DNA of 26,160 nt, from positions 1 through 26,160 of the forward strand of contig JALVWX010000226.1 of NCBI GenBank assembly GCA_027023165.1, given 5' to 3'. The stretch is from Thermococcus sp. Its GTDB lineage: Archaea > Methanobacteriota_B > Thermococci > Thermococcales > Thermococcaceae. The notes beneath the pieces were generated by a model, which worked only from the letters and a program-made list of their open reading frames with translations, was not told where the DNA came from and ran no database searches. Shown here piece by piece: positions 7,581 through 15,814 of this stretch; positions within the stretch are counted from its first letter, which is position 1; each line of letters starts with the position of its first letter. A program made the position numbers and the translations under genes.

Positions 7581-8189
7581 TCAGGTCCCCGGACCCCCGC
7601 CGCCGGAGATCACGAACACCGTAAATTTGACGTCGAGGTTCCTCGTCAAAACTCTCCCAGGAGGGAGAGGCCAGAACACAAGGAACCTTTTCCGGGAAAC
7701 CGCATCGTGGCCTTTGATGTAGTAGACGTTGACCTCCGCACCCGGGAGAACCATCATCGGCCTTATGACGACCACGTAGTTCATCAGGACGGGCATCAGG
7801 TCGGTGGCGTTCGTCCCCCCGTCGTAGATGCGGTAAACCTTCATCGGCCCCACTGCCGGAAGGCCGAGCCTCTCAAAGCCATCTGCGCGGAGATGATAAC
7901 CCTCGACCTGGGCGGAGTGGAGAACGCAGGATGATGTGAGGCAAATGGAGCCGTCCGCAGGGGAGTGGATGTAGAAGTATATCGAGGTCATCTCGTAGGC
8001 TGCAAATGACGTGAGGAAAAACGCAACGAGGAGGTAGGCGGCGAGCCGCTTGAGCCTGTAGTTCCCCTTCTTTAGGTACTCCTTGTTGAGGTAGGCCCAG
8101 ATTATGAGGGCCACCGGTATGGAGAAGTAGTAAACGACGAAGAGGATGCCGAAGACAACGGGGTTTGTGGCGTGTGCCATGTACACCAT
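7581..8189 (-). CDS. Two-helix membrane protein, function unknown
   Basis: A 202-residue protein with two transmembrane helices (about 10-33 and 48-68), joined by a short basic loop NKEYLKKGNYRLKR that should face the cytoplasm, and a C-terminal domain of about 130 residues predicted outside the cell. That domain is beta-rich, has a close Cys pair (Cys83 and Cys88) that could form a disulfide, one NAT sequon, and ends in GGGGPGT. I recognise no family. ATG 8189 is preceded by GGTGGG at good distance. The gene is 45 bp after the stop of the HerA-like gene; a CTTTTAAC box near 8224-8231 could give it its own promoter. An envelope role is only an inference. Confidence 0.65.
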   Translation of the reverse strand: MVYMAHATNPVVFGILFVVYYFSIPVALIIWAYLNKEYLKKGNYRLKRLAAYLLVAFFLTSFAAYEMTSIYFYIHSPADGSICLTSSCVLHSAQVEGYHLRADGFERLGLPAVGPMKVYRIYDGGTNATDLMPVLMNYVVVIRPMMVLPGAEVNVYYIKGHDAVSRKRFLVFWPLPPGRVLTRNLDVKFTVFVISGGGGPGT

Positions 8190-8234
8190 GGTTTACCCAC
8201 CAGTAAAAATTAGAAGAGAGAGGAAGTTAAAAGG

Positions 8235-9143
8235 TTACCCCTTCACCTCCGGAAGTCTGCCGTGGAGCACTTCAACCGTCTCGGGAGTGTGCACTATGAA
8301 TGCCCCCTCACCCTTCGCCACGAACCTCCGGGAGGGACCCGGTGAGACGCCGTTGGACTCGTAAATGAGGCCCTGCACGTCAGGATCGTGGTAGAGCAGG
8401 AGCGCTGAACCCGGAAGGTTGAGTATGGAATCGACGGCGTACTGCGTTGCCACGATGGTAACGCGCCTTCTCAGGGGCTTGGTGAGAAGCGGGAGTGCGG
8501 CACCCCCTGCTGTAGTGTACCCCAGAACCGCGCCGTCGAATATTCCAACGACCGTCTCCCTGCGCTTCTCAAGAGCCGCTGCCAGGGTCAGGAAGGCCAT
8601 ACCGACGATGGTGGAGTCATATGTGCTCCCCATGCTGATGAGAACGCTCTTCCCCAGGTTTGGCGTTTCCCCGGAGTAGAACGCCTCATCAAGAGCGGTG
8701 TAGCCCTCAAGGATGACCTCGGAGTACTTCTCTCCGGCCCTAGCCGCCTCAGGGACACTTTTAATCTTCCCGCATAAGATGTCCGAGTAGAGCCTGTCGG
8801 TCAGGGTTCTATCGAGGCCGTAGAGGGTCTGGACTATCGTGGCGGCCGTGTACGGGTCAAAGTAGCCCCCGGCGGCCATCCTTATGGGGTCGAGGCCCAT
8901 CCCCTTCCCGTCCTCTATCGAGATGACCGTATCAAAGCCCTCCTTTGGAAACTTCCCGGTTGTGTCGAAGACCACCGCGGAGTAGCCGAGCTTCCTGTAT
9001 TCCCCAACGATGTAGTCCAGAAATCTCAGGGGGTAATCATCCATCCCAAAAACCTTCAGGGTTCTGCCGTGGTAAACGGGGTCGTAGAAAACGTCTTCGC
9101 CCTCCCTCTCAAAGAGGCGAACGGCTATGCGAGAGTACCTCAT
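8235..9143 (-). CDS. Unknown protein resembling a degenerate HerA/FtsK-type ATPase
   Basis: A 302-residue soluble protein without a signal peptide. I know no named family for it, but the order of elements recalls HerA/VirB4/FtsK-like ATPases: AVVFDTTGKF where these have VVFDPxGEY (about residues 56-65), GMGLDPIRMA where they have GxNPL, then GIFDGAVLG at the Walker B position, VTIVATQYAVDSI at the TQxP-type sensor strand, and a final GEGAFIVHTPETVEV strand like the usual RPGxAIV end. A Walker A GxxxxGK[ST] is missing: that position reads VFGMDDYPLRFLD. The Walker B Glu is also absent. If the resemblance is real, it is a non-ATPase relative. Start ATG 9143 follows GGTGA. A GTTTATAC box near 9174-9181 suggests its own promoter. 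The fold assignment is inference. Confidence 0.6.
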   Translation of the reverse strand: MRYSRIAVRLFEREGEDVFYDPVYHGRTLKVFGMDDYPLRFLDYIVGEYRKLGYSAVVFDTTGKFPKEGFDTVISIEDGKGMGLDPIRMAAGGYFDPYTAATIVQTLYGLDRTLTDRLYSDILCGKIKSVPEAARAGEKYSEVILEGYTALDEAFYSGETPNLGKSVLISMGSTYDSTIVGMAFLTLAAALEKRRETVVGIFDGAVLGYTTAGGAALPLLTKPLRRRVTIVATQYAVDSILNLPGSALLLYHDPDVQGLIYESNGVSPGPSRRFVAKGEGAFIVHTPETVEVLHGRLPEVKG

Positions 9144-9186
9144 GTTATCACCAAAGGAAATGGGGGATGGGGGTATAAACGGCTTT

Positions 9187-10323
9187 CTAAACCACCCTCA
9201 CCATCTTCTCCATCCACGGACTCACGCGCACCTTAATGTAGCCCCTGAGCTTCTCATCCACCTCTCTGTCGCCGGTGTAAGCCCTCACGACGCCCTTTGA
9301 GACCTTCGAGGGGGCGGCGACCACGATTATGTTCTCCTTCGGAATGTGCCTCAGGACTTCAGCCGAGAACTGCTGGTTTCCCCTACCGAAGAGAAAGCCC
9401 AGCCCCCCGATAACCGTCACGATCACTCTGGGCTTCCGGTCAACGAAGCGGAGGAGGTCTATCTCGGCGGCGTCCTTCACGAGGAGCCTTGCCTTTCCTT
9501 TCTCTATCTCGACGACATCAACGCCGAGAAGCGTTCCATCGATGCCGAGTAGGTCTTTAAGGGATTTGATGGTCGAACCTGCCCCGAGGAAGTAAATCCC
9601 GTCCTCAAGCTCCTCGGCTAGGGCTTCAACCGTCGCCTGGACGTCCTCTGCTTCATCCGTCTTCGTAGGCTCTTTGGCCCCCTGCAGGAGAAGCCCCGCG
9701 TAGGGAGTTAAAGCCTTCCCGAAGTGCCTCGGCTTCACCTCGTCGTGCCTGAAGGCCTCCTCGTCGAGGTCCATGACGTCCCGCTCAACAATCTGGGCGT
9801 TTCCCCTTATGAACTCAACCAGCAGGCGGGCGGCATCCTCCGGGGAGGAGGCAAACACTCCGGAGAACATCTTAACACCCGTTGGAACGCCGAGGATTGG
9901 GATTCTCTTCCCGACTGCGCTGAAGACGTCCCTCGCGGTTCCGTCTCCTCCCGCAAAGACGATTATATCGGCCTTTCCGAGCATTCTCCCCGCGAGTTCC
10001 CTCGTGTCTTCAGCTGCCGTGTCAGGGATTTCAACGTCTCCCACCTTTCTGTAGGCCACCTTCCTGTGCTGCAGGATCTCAAAGGGAAAGCCGGACTCCC
10101 TCAAAACGTCCTCGCCGAGGGGGCCTGTGCCCGTGATGAACTCGAGGTCTTTTGATTCCGAGTATCCCTCAAGCTCCCGCAGGAAGAGCCTCGCAACGTC
10201 CTCCGCTATCGGTCTGGCGCCGCGTCTTATCGCTTCTTCGACGACGCCGTCCGTTCCCTTGAGGGCAACCCTTCCGCCCATTCCAGCTATGGGATTGACT
10301 ATGAAGCCGATTCTTCTTCTCAT
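9187..10323 (-). CDS. ATP-NAD kinase family protein (COG3199-like)
   Basis: A 378-residue protein of the archaeal predicted polyphosphate/ATP-dependent NAD kinase group. It has the N-terminal strand RIGFIVNPIAGMGGRV (about 4-19) and the diagnostic GGDGT motif at about 125-129 (VFAGGDGTARDVFSAV), followed by ILGVPTGVKMFSGVFA. The C-terminal half carries GAGSTIKSLKDLLGIDGTLLG. Such proteins bind ATP and are thought to phosphorylate NAD or a related substrate, making NADP(H) for biosynthesis in the cytoplasm; no substrate can be proven from sequence. Start: ATG 10323 with GGCGGTGA just before it is preferred to the in-frame GTG 10329. A CCTTTAAG box near 10353-10360 within the 40-bp gap to the channel gene predicts a start of transcription near 10331. 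Confidence 0.85.
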   Translation of the reverse strand: MRRRIGFIVNPIAGMGGRVALKGTDGVVEEAIRRGARPIAEDVARLFLRELEGYSESKDLEFITGTGPLGEDVLRESGFPFEILQHRKVAYRKVGDVEIPDTAAEDTRELAGRMLGKADIIVFAGGDGTARDVFSAVGKRIPILGVPTGVKMFSGVFASSPEDAARLLVEFIRGNAQIVERDVMDLDEEAFRHDEVKPRHFGKALTPYAGLLLQGAKEPTKTDEAEDVQATVEALAEELEDGIYFLGAGSTIKSLKDLLGIDGTLLGVDVVEIEKGKARLLVKDAAEIDLLRFVDRKPRVIVTVIGGLGFLFGRGNQQFSAEVLRHIPKENIIVVAAPSKVSKGVVRAYTGDREVDEKLRGYIKVRVSPWMEKMVRVV

Positions 10324-10363
10324 TTTCACCGCCGGAGAGAATAGGGGGGAGGACTTAAAGGTT

Positions 10364-11803
10364 TCACCTCATGTACTTCCTCGCGAAGACCGTCAGAAAG
10401 ACGGCCCACATGAACATGCCGAAGAGGGCCTCAACAGAGGCTATTCCCCGCCCGATTCCGACCGGATGGTAGTCGCCGTAGCCGAGCGTCGTTGCCGTTA
10501 CCACGCTGAAGTACTCGTAGTCCAGCAAACCCAGGGATGCGGACAGGCCCCTAACGCTCCCCGTTGCGAGAAACAGGATTGGAAAGAAAACGTTGACCGC
10601 GGCGAGCCAGATGAGTATTGGCCTCTTCCAGTCCGTTCCGTATTTGCAGGTCAAGTCCGCGAAGAGCCACTCAAAGAGAACCTCCGCCTTCAGGATAAGG
10701 GAGCGCAATCCGCTGGCCCTCCTCGAAATGCGGGAGTCCCTCTTGGCCACCATCTCACGGTAGTAGTACTCGTCGGCCCTATCAAAGTCGCCGTTCTTCT
10801 CCCAGCTTATCCTCGCGAGGCGGTAGAAAACCTCCGCCGCGGTTGGGCTGTCAAAGCGGCAGTTCTTAACCTCAACGAACCCCTCAACGCTCAGTTCCAC
10901 AGGAAGGCTCGGCAGGAACGTGGATCTCCACGCAAAATCGCCGTGGAAGCTCGTCTTTCGGAAGATCATGTTGCCCACCACCTTGGTTTGGATGAACTCC
11001 GGGTTTCTGAGCCAGCTCCCGACGATCTCGGAGTGTCCGAAGACGTCTATGTCCTCCATCACGAGCGCTCCGTGGAACCTGCGGATGCTCAGGCGAACCT
11101 GCCTCTTGAAGCGGGCGGAGCGGTCGAAATCAGTCTCCCTGAGGACGAGAACGCTTGCCCTAACGCTCCTCTCGGAGGACGATGGGTTCAGGCCGTGCTC
11201 GCGCAGTATCTCCCTGAGGAGGGGATAGCGGACGTTCACACCCACCTTTCTGACGTCCCTCAGGCCGCTGAGTTCTATCCTGCCCGTCGGACCTTTCTCA
11301 CCGTACTCCTCCTCGCTTCCCCTACCGTTCCCGGTGTACTCGGTGGAGTTTATCATGATGTAGCGGACGCTGGAGTTCTTCACGTAGACAGCGTTGGAGA
11401 ACCTGAGGCGGAGGAGGTTGAGTCCGAACACTGTGGAGCGGTTGAGCAGGAAAGTGCCGACCTCGCTCTCGAAGATGATTATCCTGCCCACGTGGGAGTT
11501 GTGAAAGGTTATTCCAGGGGCAGAGACGGAATCGATGAGAACCGTCCTGAGATGGGAGTTCTTAAAGACGATGGGCTTCTCCAGCTTCAGTCCGGTTATC
11601 CTGACGTCGTAGAGATAAACGCCCTCAAAGTGCGTCTGACCGGCCCTAAGCCGCTCCTCAAACTTCCGCGCCTTGAGTTCCTTTATCCTCTCCCCAAAGA
11701 GCTTTTCGCCCTCCTCGTAGGGAATGTGAAGGGGACAATACTTCGAGCCTTCAAGGGGCTTCAGCCTGCACTTCTGCCCGTTCTCGTGGATGTACTCGCA
11801 CAT
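10364..11803 (-). CDS. K+ channel with N-terminal Cys/His knuckle and beta-helix-like domain
   Basis: A 479-residue fusion of three parts. Residues 2-26 form a likely zinc knuckle, Cys2-X9-Cys12-X10-Cys23-X2-His26. Residues about 55-340 have short repeated beta strands such as FEGVYLYDVRITGLKLEKP and IVFKNSHLRTVLIDS, like a pentapeptide-repeat or right-handed beta-helix region. The C-terminus is a two-helix ion-channel module: TM1 about 393-414, the selectivity filter TTLGYGD at 438-444, and TM2 about 452-473, i.e. the Ion_trans_2 family of K+ channels. So the large N-terminal part lies in the cytoplasm and may gate the pore; no RCK/TrkA domain is seen. Start: ATG 11803 or TTG 11806; GTGGG lies at 11815-11819. 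A TTTAATTA box near 11825-11832 puts transcription start close to the start codon. Confidence 0.85.
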   Translation of the reverse strand: MCEYIHENGQKCRLKPLEGSKYCPLHIPYEEGEKLFGERIKELKARKFEERLRAGQTHFEGVYLYDVRITGLKLEKPIVFKNSHLRTVLIDSVSAPGITFHNSHVGRIIIFESEVGTFLLNRSTVFGLNLLRLRFSNAVYVKNSSVRYIMINSTEYTGNGRGSEEEYGEKGPTGRIELSGLRDVRKVGVNVRYPLLREILREHGLNPSSSERSVRASVLVLRETDFDRSARFKRQVRLSIRRFHGALVMEDIDVFGHSEIVGSWLRNPEFIQTKVVGNMIFRKTSFHGDFAWRSTFLPSLPVELSVEGFVEVKNCRFDSPTAAEVFYRLARISWEKNGDFDRADEYYYREMVAKRDSRISRRASGLRSLILKAEVLFEWLFADLTCKYGTDWKRPILIWLAAVNVFFPILFLATGSVRGLSASLGLLDYEYFSVVTATTLGYGDYHPVGIGRGIASVEALFGMFMWAVFLTVFARKYMR

Positions 11804-11844
11804 CAATAGGGGTACCCACCGGACTAATTAAACTTTTTCTCCCT

Positions 11845-11862
11845 GTGAACACCAATGTTCAC
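11845..11862. promoter_or_regulatory. Inverted repeat between channel and MFS promoters
   Basis: GTGAAC (11845-11850) and GTTCAC (11857-11862) form a perfect 6-bp inverted repeat with a 6-bp spacer, half-sites 12 bp apart start to start, about one helical turn. It sits between the TATA-like box of the channel gene (minus, near 11825-11832) and that of the MFS gene (plus, 11886-11894), the usual place for a shared operator. It is not a SurR site, since there is no GTT-N3-AAC. Confidence 0.4.
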
Positions 11863-11885
11863 CGCAGGCCCGATCCCTCCAGGAA

Positions 11886-11895
11886 CCTTTTTAAA
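11886..11895 (+). promoter_or_regulatory. TATA box of the MFS gene
   Basis: CCTTTTTAAATC around 11885-11896 matches a BRE/TATA element. It predicts a transcription start near 11917 and a 14-nt leader that contains the AAGGTGAG ribosome binding site before ATG 11931. Confidence 0.6.
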
Positions 11896-11930
11896 TCAAA
11901 ACCAACCCGGAAGGCCTTCAAGGTGAGAAA

Positions 11931-13175
11931 ATGAGTCAGAGAGTGGCTGTGGCAGTTAGGAACGCCACGGTGGCCAACCGCTACCGCTACATACCCTCCA
12001 TCCCGAGGTGGTTCTACTCCTTCGTGCCCTTCAAGGTAGCCACCGGCGGAAGCTCCGCCCTGGTGTGCCTCTACCTACTCGAACTCGGGGGAAGCGCCTC
12101 AACTGTCGGCCTGACCTTCGCCCTGGCCAGCCTAGCCTCGATGCTCGGGGCCCTCTTCTGGGGCAGGCTGAGCGACAGGACGCTGAGGAGGAAGCCCTTC
12201 ATACTCCTCGGCTTCGCCAGCGTTCCAGTTTTCCTTACTTTGATGGCGTTCGTGAAGACCCCCGGCCAGCTGATAGTCCTCAACACAATCTACGCGTTCT
12301 TCTTGGCCTCGACGCTCTCCGTCCCGATAGCCCTCGTCCTGAGGAGCGTCAGGAAGCACAGCTGGGACTACGGGATAGGGAAGTTCAACGAGATAAGCGG
12401 CTGGGGATGGGTTCTGGGTTTAGTCCTCGGCTTCAGTCTCTCGCGGTTCCTGACGATACCCCAGCTGCTTCTCACCTTTGCGGCAATCGGCGTCCCCTCG
12501 ATATTCATGGGCAAGGCCATGATAAGGGAGGTTCCGGTTTACATAAACAGGCGCTCGATAGCGGCGTTCGGGAACTACGTCGTCGAAAAGGCCCGCTACT
12601 TCCCGAGCTTCATCCTCCACACCAACTTCAGCCTGCCGAAGGAGCTGAGGTGGTTCTATCTGGCGTTCTTCCTGTTCTGGGTCTCCGCCGGCCTGTACTT
12701 CCCCCAGATGCCGGTCCTCCTCACGGAGAACGGCTTCGGCAGGGAGATGGTCTACCTCACGCTCATAGCGAACTCCGCAGTGGCGGCCCTCAACTACACC
12801 CGTGTGAGCCTGAACATGGGCGGGAATAAAGGGGGCACCCTCAAGAAGGGCCTTCTCCTCCGCGCCTGGGCCGTCCTCGCGGTGCTGACCGGACTCCTCG
12901 TTTCCCCAGCGCTCCTTCCGCTCGCTCTCGCATCCTACGCCTTAGCGGGCTATTCCTGGACGTTTATAGGCGTCTCCTCGACTGCTATAGTGAGCGAGAA
13001 GGCCAGTGAAAAGGAGAAGGGAAGCGCAATGGGAACCTACAACGTGGTCAGCTCCGCGGGATACATCACCGGGAGCGCCCTGAGTGGAGCGCTTATATCG
13101 GGGGCAGGCTTTGGCGGCGCCTTCGGCCTAGGACTGCTGCTCCTCGGCGGAAGCCTGGCACTTCTGAGAAAATAG
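11931..13175 (+). CDS. Major facilitator superfamily permease
   Basis: A 414-residue protein with about twelve transmembrane helices in two halves. The first-half loop between helices 2 and 3 carries GRLSDRTLRRKPFIL, the MFS signature (GxLxDRxGRR/K). The second half ends in SSAGYITGSALSGALISGAG, typical of drug/H+ or sugar permeases of the Thermococcales. It would move a small solute across the cytoplasmic membrane using an ion gradient; neither substrate nor direction can be read. The start ATG 11931 has AGGTGA 5 nt before it. It diverges from the K+ channel gene and ends 16 bp before the stop of the oppositely oriented sulfur reductase gene. It looks intact. Confidence 0.85.
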   Translation: MSQRVAVAVRNATVANRYRYIPSIPRWFYSFVPFKVATGGSSALVCLYLLELGGSASTVGLTFALASLASMLGALFWGRLSDRTLRRKPFILLGFASVPVFLTLMAFVKTPGQLIVLNTIYAFFLASTLSVPIALVLRSVRKHSWDYGIGKFNEISGWGWVLGLVLGFSLSRFLTIPQLLLTFAAIGVPSIFMGKAMIREVPVYINRRSIAAFGNYVVEKARYFPSFILHTNFSLPKELRWFYLAFFLFWVSAGLYFPQMPVLLTENGFGREMVYLTLIANSAVAALNYTRVSLNMGGNKGGTLKKGLLLRAWAVLAVLTGLLVSPALLPLALASYALAGYSWTFIGVSSTAIVSEKASEKEKGSAMGTYNVVSSAGYITGSALSGALISGAGFGGAFGLGLLLLGGSLALLRK

Positions 13176-13191
13176 TGGAAGAAAAAGGGGG

Positions 13192-14517
13192 TCAGAACTT
13201 CAGAACCCTCGCCAGAACTATCAGCGGGTCCCAGACAGGGGCGAAGGGCGGCGCGTAGGCCAGGTCGGTGAAGAAGACATCCTTCGTGGTGAAGCCCGCT
13301 GTGAGCATCGCCGCGGCGGTGTCTATCCTCGGCAGTATCTCGGCACCGACCGCCTGGAGGCCGAGGAGCCTGTTCGTCTCGTTGTCGACGACACCCTTGA
13401 GCCATATCGGCCTCGAACCAGGGTAGTAGTGAGGCCTCGTTCCGGCCTTTATGAACGCCGTCCTGACGTCGTAGCCCTCCTTCATGGCCTCTGCCTCGGT
13501 AAGGCCGGTCTTTCCAATCTCCACGTCGAAGAACTTGGTGACGCTCGTTCCGAGGACGCCCGGGAAGTGAACCTCCTTTCCGGCTATGTTGGTACCTGCC
13601 ACGTAGCCCATCTTGTTTCCCGCTGGAGCCAGCGGGATCCAGACGCGCCTTCCGGTCAGGAGGTGCCTAGTCTCGGCGACGTCTCCAGCGGCGTAAACGT
13701 TCTCCACGCTGGTCTGCATCTTCTCGTTCGTCCATATGGCTCCAGTCTCGCCTATCCTGACGCCCATCTCCTTGGCAAGCTCAACGTTCGGCCTTATGCC
13801 GGTCGCGACGATGACGAGGTCTGCTTTGTACTCGCCGGCGTCGGTTATTACCTTCTCGACCCTCCCCCTGCCCTCGATGCGGAGCGTTATCTCCTGCGTC
13901 CTGAGGTTGATCTTCTTCCGCATCTCTTCTTCAAGGACGTCGGTGACTTCCTTGTCAAAGGCCTTGGCCATGACCCTTTCGTTCCGCTCTACCAGCGTGA
14001 CGTTCTTGCCCTGGGCCGCGAAGGCTTCCGCCATCTCGACGCCTATGTATCCGCCGCCGATGATGACGACGTTCTCAACGGGGTTCCTCTCCAGGTACTC
14101 CCTAATCGCAACGGCGTCCGGCGGGAGGTCCGCGGTGAAGACCCCCGGAAGGTCTATACCCTCGATCGGGGGCACCCTCGGCGAGGCGCCGTTCGCGAAG
14201 ACGAGGTAGTCCCACTCGTAAGTGTGCTCTCCATCAGGTTCCCTGACACGCACCTTACCCTCATCAACCTCGATGACCTCTGACTTCATGTGCAGGTCTA
14301 TGCCGCGCTTCTTGATGAAGACCTCCGGCGGGTAGTGCATGAGCTTCTCCTTCGGTGAGATGCCCTCGACGACGTAGGGAACGCCGCAGGGGGCGTGGCT
14401 TACCCATCCAGTTGCCTCGAAGACCTTGACGTCCCACTCCGGCTTCAGCCTTTTAACGCGTGAGGCAGTGCTCATTCCTGCCGCTCCACCACCTATGATA
14501 ACCACCGTTTTCCTCAT
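13192..14517 (-). CDS. nsr: NAD(P)H sulfur oxidoreductase / CoA disulfide reductase
   Basis: A 441-residue flavoprotein of the pyridine nucleotide-disulfide reductase family. It has an N-terminal FAD fold ([17 protein letters not shown], residues 5-21), the single redox Cys44 in SHAPCGVPY as in CoA disulfide reductases and NADH oxidases, a second nucleotide fold [17 protein letters not shown] near 150-166, and the FAD-ribityl Asp in [10 protein letters not shown]. Thermococcal homologues (NSR) use CoA to reduce elemental sulfur with NAD(P)H in the cytoplasm and also act as CoA disulfide reductases. Start ATG 14517 follows GGTGGTGGAG. The promoter holds an exact extended SurR motif (14536-14552), which matches the known control of nsr by the sulfur-responsive regulator SurR. 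The call between NSR and a simple CoADR rests on the SurR site and context. Confidence 0.9.
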   Translation of the reverse strand: MRKTVVIIGGGAAGMSTASRVKRLKPEWDVKVFEATGWVSHAPCGVPYVVEGISPKEKLMHYPPEVFIKKRGIDLHMKSEVIEVDEGKVRVREPDGEHTYEWDYLVFANGASPRVPPIEGIDLPGVFTADLPPDAVAIREYLERNPVENVVIIGGGYIGVEMAEAFAAQGKNVTLVERNERVMAKAFDKEVTDVLEEEMRKKINLRTQEITLRIEGRGRVEKVITDAGEYKADLVIVATGIRPNVELAKEMGVRIGETGAIWTNEKMQTSVENVYAAGDVAETRHLLTGRRVWIPLAPAGNKMGYVAGTNIAGKEVHFPGVLGTSVTKFFDVEIGKTGLTEAEAMKEGYDVRTAFIKAGTRPHYYPGSRPIWLKGVVDNETNRLLGLQAVGAEILPRIDTAAAMLTAGFTTKDVFFTDLAYAPPFAPVWDPLIVLARVLKF

Positions 14518-14535
14518 TCTCCACCACCAGAGAGC

Positions 14536-14552
14536 GTTCTAAACCTTTGGTT
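14536..14552. promoter_or_regulatory. SurR binding site in the nsr promoter
   Basis: GTTCTAAAC followed by CTTTG and GTT fits GTT-N3-AAC-N5-GTT exactly, the extended SurR consensus of Thermococcales. The site overlaps the downstream end of the nsr TATA box (TTTTTAACC on the minus strand, 14549-14557) and covers most of the interval to the predicted start near 14528. That position fits repression by reduced SurR, relieved when polysulfide oxidises the regulator. No other intergenic stretch of this window has the GTT-N3-AAC core. Confidence 0.8.
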
Positions 14553-14600
14553 AAAAAGGTTGAGGGGCAGAAACGACCATCGAGATAAGTGGGGAGAAGA

Positions 14601-15767
14601 TCAGTCCCTCCTAGAGAGGAAGTACCTTCTCCCCCTGACCTCGACCATGTTGTAGACCTCGCCCTCTCTGAGGGGCCTCTTCGGCTTCTCAAGCTCGTAG
14701 GTCTCGTAGGTTCTCATGTCCATCATCTGAACCTCTCCTGGAGTGATGCTCGTCACCATCGCCTCGCTCCTCTCGTGTTCAACTGTGTCGAGTTCCTCCC
14801 GCTTAACCGTCTTCCAGGTGAGATGCTCGCTGTCGTCCGTGGCCAGGTTTCTAAGCGAGAGGCCCCGTCCATCAACTTTCTCGACCTCGTAGACGTTGCC
14901 GCGCTTGTCGACCACTATGTCACCGCTCCGGAACTTCGGGATCCTGATGCTCACGCTTGTCCTGTACGTTTCTTTGCTCGTCAGCCTGTCAACGCCAACA
15001 AGCTCATAGGCCTCGCTTATCGTACCCCCGAACTTCTCTTTTATTGCCTGGGCGAGCTTTCTCGCTGAAGACGTTGACCCCATGTAGAAGTCCAGGCCTT
15101 CCTCCTTCTCTATCGTGTCCTGGATGAAGCCCATCCTGTCCCTGCGCATTATCTCATCAACCTTCTCCTCCACGAGCTTCCCTATGGCCTTCCTCTCGTC
15201 TTCGGTCAGCGGCCTTCCATCGGCCCTGACCTGCAGAATCGCCTCGAAGTAGCCTCCAAGGAACCTCGAACAGCGCGGACAGACTGTCTGGCGGACGTAG
15301 ACTGTGACGTGCTTCCTCTCGTCGTGGAGTTCTCTCTGGAGTTCGTGGGTTCTGGCCTTAACCCTAACCTCGTAGGTTATTATCGCCGGGAAGTAATCAA
15401 TGTGCCAGTCGACCGGCTGGAAGGCCACAATTGCTTTTCCAACCGGGAGTTTCTCCACTTCCTCAAGCTCCTCCATCGAAACGACCTCGTACTCCCGGAT
15501 TTTATCACTCAGCGAGTCCTCGAGAGTCTCGAGGAGCGCGTTGTCGGCGACCTCAAAGATAAGCTCTTCAAGCTCGTAGCTCTGAGGATCAACCCATACA
15601 CCCCGCTTCTTGTAGCTCCCGCAGTTCTGGCAGAGTTCTGTGTTTATCTCGCCCTCGATGAGCAGTACAGGGTTCTCCTTGCGGTAGCACACCTGACAGA
15701 GTCCCTCGATGAGCGGACCTCCTTCCTTCTCGCTTATCCCGCATCTGTAGCAAAATCTCTCACCCAT
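14601..15767 (-). CDS. nmd3: NMD3-related ribosome biogenesis protein
   Basis: A 388-residue homologue of the conserved archaeal/eukaryotic NMD3 family. The N-terminus carries four CxxC pairs that bind zinc: Cys6/9 (FCYRCG), Cys24/27 (LCQVC), Cys46/49 (LCQNC) and Cys163/166 (VCPRC). The middle and C-terminal parts contain beta-rich OB/SH3-like stretches such as FRSGDIVVDKRGNVYEVEKV. Eukaryotic NMD3 binds the large ribosomal subunit and acts as its export adapter; archaeal versions probably act in large-subunit assembly, as there is no nucleus. Start: ATG 15767 with GGTGA 4 nt before it, rather than the upstream open frame to 15818; a TTTTTAAG box near 15798-15806 starts transcription at about 15777. 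It lies 47 bp behind DUF424. Confidence 0.88.
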   Translation of the reverse strand: MGERFCYRCGISEKEGGPLIEGLCQVCYRKENPVLLIEGEINTELCQNCGSYKKRGVWVDPQSYELEELIFEVADNALLETLEDSLSDKIREYEVVSMEELEEVEKLPVGKAIVAFQPVDWHIDYFPAIITYEVRVKARTHELQRELHDERKHVTVYVRQTVCPRCSRFLGGYFEAILQVRADGRPLTEDERKAIGKLVEEKVDEIMRRDRMGFIQDTIEKEEGLDFYMGSTSSARKLAQAIKEKFGGTISEAYELVGVDRLTSKETYRTSVSIRIPKFRSGDIVVDKRGNVYEVEKVDGRGLSLRNLATDDSEHLTWKTVKREELDTVEHERSEAMVTSITPGEVQMMDMRTYETYELEKPKRPLREGEVYNMVEVRGRRYFLSRRD

Positions 15768-15814
15768 GCTCTCACCGGCGGTAAGAAGGAGAGCGTGCTT
15801 AAAAACGTTAGAGT

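Noticed and set aside
10127..11809. Long open frame on the plus strand (560 codons) opposite the NAD kinase start and the channel gene
   Set aside because: It is rich in Arg, Pro, Glu and Val with no domain, no membrane segments and no good ribosome binding site; it is the antisense shadow of a well-supported channel gene in GC-rich DNA.
14553..14600. Gap between nmd3 and nsr examined for a small RNA gene
   Set aside because: The gap is short and its only clear elements are the nsr TATA box and the nmd3 3' end; no stem structure or C/D or H/ACA box was seen.
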